In this document: positions 6,632 to 14,631 of the stretch, piece after piece
How the letters are laid out: each line of letters begins with the position of its first letter
Numbering within the stretch: the first letter of the stretch is position 1
Assembly (NCBI GenBank): GCA_026388545.1
Contig: JAPLJS010000108.1
Location: forward strand, 1-34,185
Source: Deltaproteobacteria bacterium
GTDB taxonomy: Bacteria > Desulfobacterota > Syntrophia > Syntrophales > UBA2185
DNA length: 34,185 nucleotides
Direction of reading: 5' to 3'
Program-made: the position numbers and the translations under genes
The notes under the pieces: generated by a model
The model's input: the letters and a program-made list of their open reading frames with translations, nothing else
Told to the model about the DNA's origin: nothing
Database searches by the model: none

Positions 6632-8686
6632 ATGTTTAAGAAAATTCTCATCGCGAATAGAGGCGAAATAGCGGTACGCATTGCCAGGACCTGCAAACGG
6701 ATGAACATCAAAACGGTGGCGGTGTATTCACAGGTTGGCTCCCGTTCTCTCCACGTCAGAGAAGCCGATGAAGCCGCCTTCCTGGGAGGCTCCCGGCCGG
6801 AGGAATCGTATCTGGCAAAGGAAAAAATTATTGACGCCGCCCTTTCCCACGGCTGTCAGGCCATCCATCCCGGATACGGTTTTCTGTCGGAGAATGCGGA
6901 ATTTGTTGATATGGTCACCAAAGCAGGCCTCGTATTTATCGGTCCTACTGCATCAGCCATCGCGACACTGGGTGATAAAATGACCGCCAAGACGTTTGCC
7001 GAAAAGCTGGGTATCCCCATCAAGTCCGGACCCAAGGGATGTCTTTCCTCATTCACAGAGGCGGTAACGATAGCACAGCAGATCGGATTCCCTTTGATGT
7101 TGAGGCCGGCGCGCGCCGGAGGAGGAAGAGGGATACGGGTGGTGGAAAGCAAAGCGGATTTGCGCCCTGCAGTGGACGCCTGTCAGAACGAGGCACGAAA
7201 AGCCTTTGGAAACGACGACTTTTTTATGGAGCGCTTCATTAAGAGGATACGTCATATTGAAATACAGATCATCGCCGATAACTATTGTAATGTCATTCAT
7301 CTGGGGGAGAGAGAATGCTCCATCCAGAGGCGGTATCAAAAAATCATTGAGGAGAGCCCTTCGACGGCTGTAGATGACGCCCTGCGCGAGCGCATGGGAG
7401 AGATGGCGTGCAATCTTGCCCGGGAGGCAGGTTATACGAACGCGGGAACTGTTGAATTTATTCTGGACGATTTGGACAAGAGCGTCTATTTCCTGGAAAT
7501 GAATACGCGCCTTCAGGTGGAACACCCCGTGACCGAAATGGTCACTCGACTGGATCTTGTGGAACTCCAGCTCCGAGTCGCTGCGGGAGAGAAGCTTCCC
7601 TTCCGTCAAAAAGATGTCATCAGAATCGGATGGGCTATCGAAGCGCGGATCTGCGCGGAGGACCCTTCCCGGAATTTTCTGCCTGTCACCGGCATGATAA
7701 CGCGTTACGCGACAGCTCGAATAAGAAACGTCCGAATTGACAGCAGCATAGAGGCCGGAAGTTTTGTCAGCACTCATTACGATTCACTGCTGGCCAAGGT
7801 AATCGGATGGGGTGAAACAAGGAAGGAGGCGATTGAATCGCTCGTCCAGGCGCTGAATGCATATCACATCGAGGGATTGATCACGAATGTTGATTTTGTG
7901 AATGCCGTACTGAATCACCCATCATTTATCGCAGGCGACCTCTCGACGGATTTCATTGATGAGCACTTTGATCATGGCCAAATGAAGCTGCCTCCTCCCG
8001 AAGAGTGGCTTCACTTCATGGCAATAGCTGCAACAATCATCTTCCACAATCGGCAATCTCTCGTCCATGAATCCCTGAAACCGATGATGGCGAAAGTGGG
8101 CGCTCCACATCAGTCAAAAAACCAGGTCTCTTATATGGTGAAAGGAGAGGATGTTTTTTTTGAATTGCGCCTTCAGATGAATCCGGCGCCTCGCAGCTGG
8201 ACCGTAATGGTAGATGGACGTAAATACCAGGTTGTCACTCCTGAATTTGAGTTTTTCCGGCGTAGGATTAAACTCAGGATCGATGGGAAAACCCAATTCT
8301 TCCATACTAAATATAAAGAAAATAACATATGGGTAGCCTACCGTGGCACAACTCGTGTTTTAGGAATCTATAGTCCCCTGGAATGGAAACTTTTTCACCA
8401 CATGCCGAAGCCGAAAAAGGTACTTCCTGAGGATGTTGTTCGCTGCCCCATGCCGGGAATGGTTGTCGCTATCCTGGTAAAGAAGGGCGACCGTATCTAT
8501 CGAGGTCAGGATCTCGTGAGCATAGAATCCATGAAGATGGAGATCTTCGTTGCATCTCCCGGTGACGGGCGGATAGAAAAGATCCATGTTGTCCCCGGTC
8601 AGGCTGTTGAAACCGGAGATATTCTTATCAAGCTACGAATTGATGCTGCGACCTCCGAAGAGGAGTTGGATATCTTCTATGGATAG
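6632..8686 (+). CDS. Acyl-CoA carboxylase alpha subunit (biotin carboxylase plus biotin carrier)
   Basis: This 684-residue protein joins a biotin carboxylase to a biotin carrier domain. ATG 6632 follows a perfect AAGGAGGT. Residues ~1-450 form the carboxylase: ANRGEIAVRI, HPGYGFLSENA, GDK, YQKIIEESP, and the catalytic EMNTRLQVEHPVTE. A linker/BT-like region follows to ~600. The carrier domain has CPMPGM and the biotinylation site E-S-M-K-M, with Lys near residue 634. It makes carboxybiotin from ATP and bicarbonate for the upstream beta subunit. One oddity is the ATP-site glycine loop, which reads L-R-P-A-R-A-G-G-G-R-G-I-R where E. coli AccC has Lys159 in K-A-S-G-G-G-G-G-R-G, so that Lys is Arg here. 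Other catalytic residues appear intact. Confidence 0.95.
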   Translation: MFKKILIANRGEIAVRIARTCKRMNIKTVAVYSQVGSRSLHVREADEAAFLGGSRPEESYLAKEKIIDAALSHGCQAIHPGYGFLSENAEFVDMVTKAGLVFIGPTASAIATLGDKMTAKTFAEKLGIPIKSGPKGCLSSFTEAVTIAQQIGFPLMLRPARAGGGRGIRVVESKADLRPAVDACQNEARKAFGNDDFFMERFIKRIRHIEIQIIADNYCNVIHLGERECSIQRRYQKIIEESPSTAVDDALRERMGEMACNLAREAGYTNAGTVEFILDDLDKSVYFLEMNTRLQVEHPVTEMVTRLDLVELQLRVAAGEKLPFRQKDVIRIGWAIEARICAEDPSRNFLPVTGMITRYATARIRNVRIDSSIEAGSFVSTHYDSLLAKVIGWGETRKEAIESLVQALNAYHIEGLITNVDFVNAVLNHPSFIAGDLSTDFIDEHFDHGQMKLPPPEEWLHFMAIAATIIFHNRQSLVHESLKPMMAKVGAPHQSKNQVSYMVKGEDVFFELRLQMNPAPRSWTVMVDGRKYQVVTPEFEFFRRRIKLRIDGKTQFFHTKYKENNIWVAYRGTTRVLGIYSPLEWKLFHHMPKPKKVLPEDVVRCPMPGMVVAILVKKGDRIYRGQDLVSIESMKMEIFVASPGDGRIEKIHVVPGQAVETGDILIKLRIDAATSEEELDIFYG

Positions 8687-8736
8687 AATCGGGAAATTGA
8701 CTGAAGCAATATTACTGTAACGTTAAAGGTAAAGCC

Positions 8737-9456
8737 ATGCATCTGAAGAGTGTGACCCTTCATCCGTCAAAATACCCGACAAAGGATCATTATCCTTTTA
8801 ACGTACCTGTTTTTCAACAAACAAAAAGCATAGCCTTTAATACTCCTGTTACATTATTCGTCGGTGAAAACGGTTCGGGCAAATCAACCTTATTACAGGC
8901 GATATCTCATGTATGTGGAATTCACATATGGCGGGAATCCGAAAGAAGCCGTTTCAATCATAACCCATATGAAAATAAGTTCAGCGATTACCTTACAATT
9001 GAATGGACAGACGGCAAGGTTCCGGGATCTTTCTTTGGCTCAGACATTTTCCATCACTTTACACAGATCCTGGACGAATGGGCAGTAGCAGATCCCGGTC
9101 AGCTTACCTATTTTGGCGGTAGATCATTGATGACCCAATCTCATGGCGAATCTCTCATGTCTTTTTTCAGATCCCGCTATCAGATTAAAGGGCTCTATCT
9201 GTTGGACGAACCGGAAACAGCTCTATCGCCGCGGAGCCAGATTGCGTTACTCGAATTATTAATGACGAGCGGTGCAGGTCGTGCCCAATTTATTATTGCA
9301 ACCCACTCTCCAATACTTCTGGCATGTCCTCATGCAGCAATCTATAGTTTCGATTACAGCCCGATAAAACAGGTGCAGTACGAAGAGACAGAGCACTACC
9401 GGATATACAGGGACTTCCTGGAGAGGAGGGCAAACTATTTAAAACAATCACAATAG
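8737..9456 (+). CDS. AAA (ABC-like) ATPase, COG3910-type
   Basis: This 239-residue soluble ATPase resembles single-domain AAA_21/COG3910 proteins. Walker A is GENGSGKST at residues 43-51. An S-H-G-E-S signature-like motif precedes Walker B, LYLLDEPETAL (~152-162), and the switch histidine is in ATHSPIL. The ~100 residues between Walker A and the signature are short compared with Rad50/SMC-type members, and no nuclease or second domain is attached. These proteins are widespread but mostly uncharacterised; some act with toxin or DNA-repair partners. It lies 50 bases after the carboxylase operon and 68 before an AOR gene, with no evident functional tie to either. Confidence 0.82.
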   Translation: MHLKSVTLHPSKYPTKDHYPFNVPVFQQTKSIAFNTPVTLFVGENGSGKSTLLQAISHVCGIHIWRESERSRFNHNPYENKFSDYLTIEWTDGKVPGSFFGSDIFHHFTQILDEWAVADPGQLTYFGGRSLMTQSHGESLMSFFRSRYQIKGLYLLDEPETALSPRSQIALLELLMTSGAGRAQFIIATHSPILLACPHAAIYSFDYSPIKQVQYEETEHYRIYRDFLERRANYLKQSQ

Positions 9457-9487
9457 GCATGCTAACCTCTTGAAAAATAGGAGAAAT

Positions 9488-9509
9488 AACAGGAACAGCA
9501 TTTCCTGTT
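9488..9509 (+). other. Hairpin just upstream of the AOR start
   Basis: AACAGGAA (9488-9495) and TTCCTGTT (9502-9509) pair perfectly around a 6-base loop, ending 15 bases before the AOR start codon. There is no run of T after it. It could be a weak terminator for the ATPase gene or a structure affecting AOR translation, since no good ribosome site lies between it and the start. Confidence 0.5.
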
Positions 9510-9524
9510 TATGGGTATATCAAA

Positions 9525-11492
9525 ATGAAATTCGGTTACATGGGTAAAATTTTAATGGTTGATCTCTCCATACGAGATATCCGTGAGGAGATCATTTCTG
9601 ACGATGTTTATGAGCAATATCTATCCGGGATGGGATTGGCCGCGTATATTCTCTATAACAGGATTCCGACAGGGGCTGATCCCTTAGGCCCAGATAATAT
9701 TCTGGGTTTTATATCCGGACTGTTGACCGGAACGGGAAGTCTCTTCGCCGGCAGATGGATGGTGGTAGGGAAATCCCCCCTGACCGGCGGATGGGGAGAG
9801 GCAAACTGTGGCGGCAGTTTTTCCCCGGCAATCAAGCGCTGCGGCTATGACGGCATATTTTTCACGGGAATCAGTAAAAGCCCTGTCTATCTTTATGTAA
9901 AAAACGGCAGAGCTGAACTTCTCGATGCGTCTCACCTCTGGGGAAGAGATTCTGTGGAATCGGAAGAGATGCTGATTGCCGAAACAGGAGGCCATTCGCG
10001 GGTTGCCGTCATCGGTCCCGCCGGGGAGAAGCTTTCTCTTATTTCCGGCATATGCAATGACAGGGGCAGAATGGCGGCACGGTCAGGACTCGGCGCCGTC
10101 ATGGGTGTCAAGAGGCTGAAAGCAGTTGTACTTGACGGTAAAAAACGTATCGATGTCCATAACAGGGCGGAAATAAAAAGATTGAGTCAGATGTGCAACC
10201 GGTGGGTCCAGTTTCAGCCTCCCCTCTTTCCCGGGCCATTGGCGGCCTACGTGGGTACCCTCATGCGTTTGCTCCCCACGCAGATGGCCATGGAAGGATT
10301 GCTTTACAAGATTTTGCTGAAAAAGTGGGGCACGGGGAGCATGAACCAGATGTCCGCGGAGATGGGGGATTCCCCGATCAAGAACTGGAAGGGGAGTAAT
10401 GTAGACTGGGGAATCAAACAGTCCTTGTCCGTAAACCCCGATGCGATCAGACACTATGAAAAGGTTAAGTATCACTGCTATGCCTGTCCATTAGGGTGCG
10501 GCGGCATATGTTCAACAAAGGGAAAATATGGCGAGACGCACAAGCCGGAGTATGAATCTGTCCTTGCTTTAGGCGGGCTGTGCATGAATGCTGATCTGGA
10601 CAGCATCTTCCACCTTTGTGAGGTGTTGAACCGGGCCGGCATGGATACGATCTCTACGGGCAGCACAGTGGCCTTCGCCATCGAGTGCTATGAAGCGGGC
10701 ATCCTTACGAAAAAGGAAACGGATGGGCTCGAACTCACCTGGGGGAATTCGGACGCCATTGTTGCCCTTATTGAAAAGATGGTCAGGCGCGAAGGTATCG
10801 GTGATCTTCTGGCTGATGGCTCGAAGGTTGCCGCCCGAAAAATCGGTAAAAATGCCGAAGCGTTTTCCATGCATGCAGGCGGCCAGGAACTCCCCATGCA
10901 CGACGGCAGAAACGATCCCGGTTATAACGTGCACTATTCTGTCGAAGCGGCGCCGGGCAGACATAATGTGGGGGCGCAGATGTATTACGAGATGTTCCAG
11001 CTCTGGAAGGTGGTAAGCGCTCTGCCTCGCGTGAAGCCTCTCTATTTCAAAGGACGCAAGTACAGTGCGGATGAAGATAAGGCCGTGATGGCGGCTGCGT
11101 GCAGCAAGTTTATGAATGTTGTCAACGGCGCCGGTCTTTGCATGTTTGGCGTCTTTCTGGGCGCAAAAAGAATACCGACATTCTCCTGGTTAAATGCAGC
11201 AACGGGATGGAACAAAACGCCTGAGCAATACCTGGAAATCGGGGAGCGCGTCCAGACACTGAAGCGGGCCTTCAATATCAGGCACGGGATAGATCCAAGG
11301 ACGTTCAGACTAAATGCCAGGGTCATCGGGAAACCTTCACAGGCGGAAGGGGCGAACCGGGGAAGAACCATGGACATGGAAAAGATGATAAGCGATTATT
11401 ATCGGCAATTCGGGTGGGAGCCTCGGACAGGCAGGCCGACTGAGGAGAGTATGGCAAAGCTGGGACTCCGTGGTGATGAACATGTCGTATAG
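9525..11492 (+). CDS. Aldehyde ferredoxin oxidoreductase (tungsten-type)
   Basis: This 655-residue protein belongs to the AOR family, which uses a tungsten (or molybdenum) bis-pterin cofactor and one [4Fe-4S] cluster to interconvert aldehydes and carboxylic acids with ferredoxin. Visible features are the N-terminal domain start G-K-I-L-M-V-D-L-S, the cofactor region AGRWMVVGKSPLTGGWGEANCGG, the cluster motif CYACPLGC near residues 317-324 (C-x2-C-x3-C), and the distal fourth cysteine in G-A-G-L-C-M-F-G near 538. Length is slightly above the usual ~605-620. The polyferredoxin gene overlaps its 3' end and is the obvious electron partner. In syntrophic deltaproteobacteria such enzymes process fermentation acids or aromatic acids; the substrate here is unknown. 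The ribosome site is weak. Confidence 0.93.
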   Translation: MKFGYMGKILMVDLSIRDIREEIISDDVYEQYLSGMGLAAYILYNRIPTGADPLGPDNILGFISGLLTGTGSLFAGRWMVVGKSPLTGGWGEANCGGSFSPAIKRCGYDGIFFTGISKSPVYLYVKNGRAELLDASHLWGRDSVESEEMLIAETGGHSRVAVIGPAGEKLSLISGICNDRGRMAARSGLGAVMGVKRLKAVVLDGKKRIDVHNRAEIKRLSQMCNRWVQFQPPLFPGPLAAYVGTLMRLLPTQMAMEGLLYKILLKKWGTGSMNQMSAEMGDSPIKNWKGSNVDWGIKQSLSVNPDAIRHYEKVKYHCYACPLGCGGICSTKGKYGETHKPEYESVLALGGLCMNADLDSIFHLCEVLNRAGMDTISTGSTVAFAIECYEAGILTKKETDGLELTWGNSDAIVALIEKMVRREGIGDLLADGSKVAARKIGKNAEAFSMHAGGQELPMHDGRNDPGYNVHYSVEAAPGRHNVGAQMYYEMFQLWKVVSALPRVKPLYFKGRKYSADEDKAVMAAACSKFMNVVNGAGLCMFGVFLGAKRIPTFSWLNAATGWNKTPEQYLEIGERVQTLKRAFNIRHGIDPRTFRLNARVIGKPSQAEGANRGRTMDMEKMISDYYRQFGWEPRTGRPTEESMAKLGLRGDEHVV

Positions 11493-11898
11493 AATCATGG
11501 AAACGTGCAACGGCTGCGGCGCATGCAGGAGATTGTGCCCGGTTGATGCAATAAAGGGAGACAAAAATACACTTCATGTCATTGCCCGTAATCTGTGTAT
11601 TGAATGCGGCGCCTGCGGGCGGGTTTGTCCGGTGGAAGCCGTAAATGACCCCTTTGGTATTTTGTGTAAAATGGTTAAGAAATCCGAGTGGGAGAAACCG
11701 CGGTTTGATAAAAAGACCTGCATGTCCTGCAGGATCTGCATCGACGCCTGTCCGGTTCATTGTCTCGGCCTGTCTGATGCAGCGAGCCCCGACGATCCTC
11801 ACGGGTATCCTTATATGGAAAATGAGAAAACCTGCATCGGATGCGGATTTTGCGCCAGGGAATGCCCCGTTGAGGCTGTCTCCATGGTTGTATCATGA
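11482..11898 (+). CDS. Polyferredoxin with four [4Fe-4S] motifs
   Basis: This 138-residue protein carries four complete C-x2-C-x2-C-x3-C-P motifs: CNGCGACRRLCP, CIECGACGRVCP, CMSCRICIDACP and CIGCGFCARECP. It should hold four [4Fe-4S] clusters and act as an electron wire in the cytoplasm. ATG 11482 is favoured because the resulting start M-S-Y-R-I-x-E-x-C-x-x-C-G matches the usual ferredoxin opening; GTG/ATG codons at 11470-11476 are alternatives. The gene overlaps the last 11 bases of the AOR gene, strongly suggesting it encodes the AOR's electron partner or beta subunit. The linker between motifs 2 and 3 has an extra free-looking Cys (I-L-C-K-M). Confidence 0.9.
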   Translation: MSYRIMETCNGCGACRRLCPVDAIKGDKNTLHVIARNLCIECGACGRVCPVEAVNDPFGILCKMVKKSEWEKPRFDKKTCMSCRICIDACPVHCLGLSDAASPDDPHGYPYMENEKTCIGCGFCARECPVEAVSMVVS

Positions 11899-11920
11899 AC
11901 CCGGACAGATAACTTTCAAG

Positions 11921-12008
11921 TCCCCCTTTGTAAAGGGGGATTCAGGGGGATTTTAAGTGCATGCCGTAAAATCTCCCCCAACCCCTCTTTAGAAAAGAGG
12001 GGGGACAT
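11921..12008. repeat. Inverted pair of C/G-tract palindromic repeats
   Basis: Two hairpins sit between the polyferredoxin and glutaredoxin genes: CCCCCTTTGTAAAGGGGG (11922-11939) and CCCCTCTTT-AGA-AAAGAGGGG (11982-12002). Each has an AAATC(T)CCCC-type shoulder, and reading the first on the opposite strand gives the same layout as the second, so they are two diverged copies of one palindromic unit in inverted orientation. Similar C/G-tract units recur at 24246-24277 and 23531-23581, pointing to a dispersed genomic repeat family. Confidence 0.7.
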
Positions 12009-12048
12009 TGAATATACAGTAACCAGGAAAAGAGAAAGGAGATCCTCT

Positions 12049-12300
12049 ATGCAGCCGCCCGTTAAAATGTATACACTCAGTACGTGCAGCCACTGTAAAG
12101 CAACCAAGAGATTTATGAATGATTGTAACGTGAAATACGAATTTACGGACGTCGATTTGCTGAGCGGTGAGGAAAAGGCCGCCGTTATGGCTGATGTCAG
12201 AAAGTTTAATCCACGATGTTCATTCCCCACGATTATCATCGGTGATAAAGTCATTGTGGGGTTTGATGAAACGGCAATTAAGGAGGCTTTAGGGTTATAA
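12049..12300 (+). CDS. Glutaredoxin-like protein
   Basis: This 83-residue thioredoxin-fold protein has the active site T-C-S-H-C (Cys13 and Cys16) after the first strand M-Y-T-L-S, the cis-proline motif F-P-T-I-I-I-G-D near residue 60, and V-G-F-D. It fits glutaredoxin-type disulfide reductases (NrdH/Grx). A ribosome site (GAAAGGAG) precedes ATG 12049. Its stop overlaps the start of the FTR-like gene as TAATG, so the two are translated together. The likely reading is that the FTR-like protein reduces this glutaredoxin at the expense of ferredoxin, which in turn reduces target disulfides. Confidence 0.9.
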   Translation: MQPPVKMYTLSTCSHCKATKRFMNDCNVKYEFTDVDLLSGEEKAAVMADVRKFNPRCSFPTIIIGDKVIVGFDETAIKEALGL

Positions 12301-12635
12301 TGGAAGCCGATCAGCTTTATGAGATGTTGCGGAAAATTCAGGAGCCAAGAGGCTATTTTTTTAACAGGGACAGGGAGAAGGTGCTCGATATCCTCAGAGA
12401 TCTCCTGATCAACAAAGAGCGTTACGGCTACATGTCCTGTCCTTGCCGTCTGGCGTCAGGGGATCGAGAGCGTGACAAAGACATTGTCTGTCCCTGTGCG
12501 TATCGGTCCGCCGACGTAAACAAATACGGAAGCTGCTATTGCAATCTTTATGTTTCACAAAAATGGAACGAAGATAAAACTCCGCACGCATATGTGCCGG
12601 AAAGGCGACCGCCGGAGAGGATGCCTTTTCTTTAG
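12300..12635 (+). CDS. Ferredoxin:thioredoxin reductase-like catalytic protein
   Basis: This 111-residue protein matches the catalytic (beta) subunit of ferredoxin:thioredoxin reductase. That enzyme uses one [4Fe-4S] cluster next to a redox disulfide to turn single electrons from ferredoxin into dithiol reduction. The six characteristic cysteines are present as C47-P-C49, C64-P-C66 and C79-Y-C81, preceded by Y-G-Y-M-S. The third pair is CYC, not the CHC of plant and cyanobacterial FTR, so the histidine next to the cluster is Tyr here. Spacings between pairs (14 and 12 residues) also differ from the plant form. No variable (alpha) subunit gene is present, as in archaeal and other anaerobe versions. 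It is coupled to the upstream glutaredoxin by a TAATG overlap. Confidence 0.88.
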   Translation: MEADQLYEMLRKIQEPRGYFFNRDREKVLDILRDLLINKERYGYMSCPCRLASGDRERDKDIVCPCAYRSADVNKYGSCYCNLYVSQKWNEDKTPHAYVPERRPPERMPFL

Positions 12636-12726
12636 TTTATACGGTTTGGATTGCTTCTTTTCCTCGTTCTTCCCAGTATCCCCGCTCTTACGGTGACAGG
12701 CTTGTTACGGGAATAATACCTGGAAT

Positions 12727-12760
12727 AAAAAAGGGGAGTCATTTCTAATGGGCCTCCCCT
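12727..12760 (-). terminator. Rho-independent terminator of the secreted-protein gene
   Basis: On the minus strand AGGGGAG (12760-12754) pairs with CTCCCCT (12738-12732) around a 15-base loop, followed at once by TTTTTTATT. It lies 27 bases after the stop codon of the minus-strand gene ending at 12787. It may also stop the converging FTR transcript, although the T-run is only on the minus strand. Confidence 0.8.
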
Positions 12761-12786
12761 CATAATCACTTCAATGGTTACGGGGG

Positions 12787-13251
12787 TTATGGTGTAAATT
12801 TATCCGGGTAGATTACATACCAGACGTTATTTACTCCCTCACCATTCATGTCTCCCGGCTTTGCATCCTTGAAGAAATAGTAGAGTCGCCACCCCTTATA
12901 TGTTGTCTGCTTCTGCCCGTCATCTCTCGTGATAACTCCGAAATCCTTTTTCTTCAGTGGCTTTTTCACGACAATCTTTTCCGTGTAAAACACCGGCCAT
13001 TTCGTCAGGCATTCATTGATACATGCACTTATGCTTGGCATATCCTTCTTAAAGTAGTAGATGCTCATTCCCTTTGAGTCAACGAGGTAGCTGCCCGCTC
13101 CCTCTTTGACTTGAAGTTGAATGGTATAGGGAGATGCCTTTTGTTTTTTCCCTTCTGCCTGGGCCAGGGCGCTGGTACTCAAGAACATTCCGACGAACAC
13201 GAAAACACACGCTGAAATCAACAGTGTCCTGACTATATTTCTCCTTTTCAT
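12787..13251 (-). CDS. Secreted-repeat protein (PF03640-like)
   Basis: The product is 154 residues with an N-terminal signal peptide (MKRR, a hydrophobic core, S-A-L-A-Q-A). ATG at 13251 is chosen because a near-perfect AGGAGGT lies just upstream; an earlier in-frame ATG at 13317 would bury the signal. The mature part contains two units of the 'secreted repeat of unknown function': one with Y-L-V-D-S-K-G-M-S-I-Y-Y-F and C-x3-C-x3-W-P, the second with D-G-Q-K-Q-T-T-Y-K-G-W-R-L-Y-Y-F and D-x3-G-D. Family members are small periplasmic or lipid-anchored proteins with no proven role. There is no lipobox Cys, so it is probably soluble. It is transcribed divergently from the HD-domain gene. Confidence 0.85.
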   Translation of the reverse strand: MKRRNIVRTLLISACVFVFVGMFLSTSALAQAEGKKQKASPYTIQLQVKEGAGSYLVDSKGMSIYYFKKDMPSISACINECLTKWPVFYTEKIVVKKPLKKKDFGVITRDDGQKQTTYKGWRLYYFFKDAKPGDMNGEGVNNVWYVIYPDKFTP

Positions 13252-13517
13252 CGTTACCTCCTTCTGTGCAGCGAATTTTTTCACTAATAGAGATTTCCTA
13301 TATCTGTACTCTGTCACTTACTTCATTTAGTCTTTTTTTATCCCCCCTCTCCTTCTTAATCCCACTTACGGAAATATATCAATACAGCTTTTAAACCTTT
13401 ATAAGGCTTTAATTATAACAGGCTTTGTAATTTCCTGCAAAAATTTAAAATCCTTTTATTCAATAAGTGACAAATGAACCTTGATTTTAAAACCCGAGTG
13501 TTCATGCTGCTTTCCCT

Positions 13518-13546
13518 TTGACATACATTCTTCATTCGAGTATATT
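13518..13546 (+). promoter_or_regulatory. Sigma-70-type promoter for the HD-domain gene
   Basis: TTGACA (13518-13523) and TATATT (13541-13546) are separated by exactly 17 bases. Transcription would begin about 65 bases before the HD-domain start codon. The rest of the 366-base divergent gap (13252-13617) is AT-rich, with no other structure I can support. Confidence 0.7.
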
Positions 13547-13617
13547 TAATGTACTGGAAAAGTGTGAGTATTTAAAGAGAATGAGCAGCATTATATCATT
13601 AAGGCGGAAGCTGATCC

Positions 13618-14532
13618 ATGGCCTATAATGAACCCATACAATTATCTCATCTCATTGATACCTCCACGCACAAAGCAATTGTGGCGGAGGTAAAGAAGAT
13701 TTTTTCGTATCACTACCCAGCGAGATATTTCAGTGCAATTAATAGAAGTTATAGACTTGTAAAAACCCTCCATGAGGGGAAATTCCCCGGCTATAAGGCC
13801 TGCAATACCGAGTACCATAACCTTTCACATACCTTAGATGCGATGCTCGCCGCCGTCCGGTTGGTTGACGGACACAATATCGAAACCTCGCATTTTCCGG
13901 TACATCTTGCGGTAAATTTGCTCAACGCAACACTGTTGCATGACGCAGGGTATATTCAGGAAGACTCGGACCATGAGGGCACGGGTGCGAAGTACACCAC
14001 ATTTCATGTGGAGCGAAGCGTACAATTCTTGAGAAAAAACCATGAGGCGTTCAAGTTCACCCCGGATGACGTTAATATAATTGCCAATCTGATACGGTGC
14101 ACAGGCCTGATGGTCAGGATCGAAACCATCCCATTCTCTTCCCCGGAAGAGAAGCTTGCAGGCTGTATTCTCGGCGCCGCCGATCTTTTAGGCCAGATGT
14201 CTGACAGGGCATACCTGGAGAAGTTGATATTTTTATATTACGAATTTAAGGAAGCGGGCATTGAAGGCTTCAATACCGAATTCGACCTTGTGCGAAAAAC
14301 GGTTGATTTTTATGAATTTACGAAGAAGCGGCTTGCTGAATCATATTTAAACTCGTTTAGTTATGCGCAGTACCATTTCAAGGAGCGGTTTGCAATTGAC
14401 TGCAATCTCTATATGGAGACGATTGACCGGCACATCGGGTATCTGCATAAGATCATTGAGGATGAAACGACAAACTTCCGTCACAAACTGAAGCGGGGGA
14501 AATGGGTGCACACCTATCCGCGGGCTAAATAG
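13618..14532 (+). CDS. HD-domain phosphohydrolase, cyclic-nucleotide PDE-like
   Basis: This 304-residue cytoplasmic protein has a metal-binding HD fold: Y-H-N-L-S-H-T-L-D (His67, His71) and L-L-H-D-A-G-Y (His108, Asp109), with a later A-A-D-L-L-G-Q-M Asp as the likely last ligand. The Y-H-N-x2-H motif is typical of class I cyclic-nucleotide phosphodiesterases and their bacterial relatives, so hydrolysis of a nucleotide or signalling phosphodiester is plausible. No sensor, GAF or membrane segment is attached. ATG 13618 has only a weak ribosome site (GGCGGA), but a strong promoter lies upstream. Substrate is unproven; an HD nucleotidase is the alternative. Confidence 0.82.
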   Translation: MAYNEPIQLSHLIDTSTHKAIVAEVKKIFSYHYPARYFSAINRSYRLVKTLHEGKFPGYKACNTEYHNLSHTLDAMLAAVRLVDGHNIETSHFPVHLAVNLLNATLLHDAGYIQEDSDHEGTGAKYTTFHVERSVQFLRKNHEAFKFTPDDVNIIANLIRCTGLMVRIETIPFSSPEEKLAGCILGAADLLGQMSDRAYLEKLIFLYYEFKEAGIEGFNTEFDLVRKTVDFYEFTKKRLAESYLNSFSYAQYHFKERFAIDCNLYMETIDRHIGYLHKIIEDETTNFRHKLKRGKWVHTYPRAK

Positions 14533-14610
14533 TGATAATCATCCGTGCTGTGAACCCCATTCATCTTGAATAGATAACTCCTCATGACCGGAAGCCGCAT
14601 CTCGCGAGCC

Positions 14611-14625
14611 CCGCCCTGAGGGCGG
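14611..14625. terminator. Short GC hairpin between convergent genes
   Basis: CCGCCCTGAGGGCGG forms a perfect 6-bp stem 80 bases past the HD-domain gene and just before the stop of the converging ribonuclease D gene. There is no T-run, so termination strength is doubtful. Confidence 0.4.
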
Positions 14626-14631
14626 TCCGCT

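Noticed and set aside
7049-7777. 242-codon open frame on the minus strand
   Set aside because: Lies wholly inside the biotin carboxylase gene, has no recognisable domain, and is a shadow of its codon pattern.
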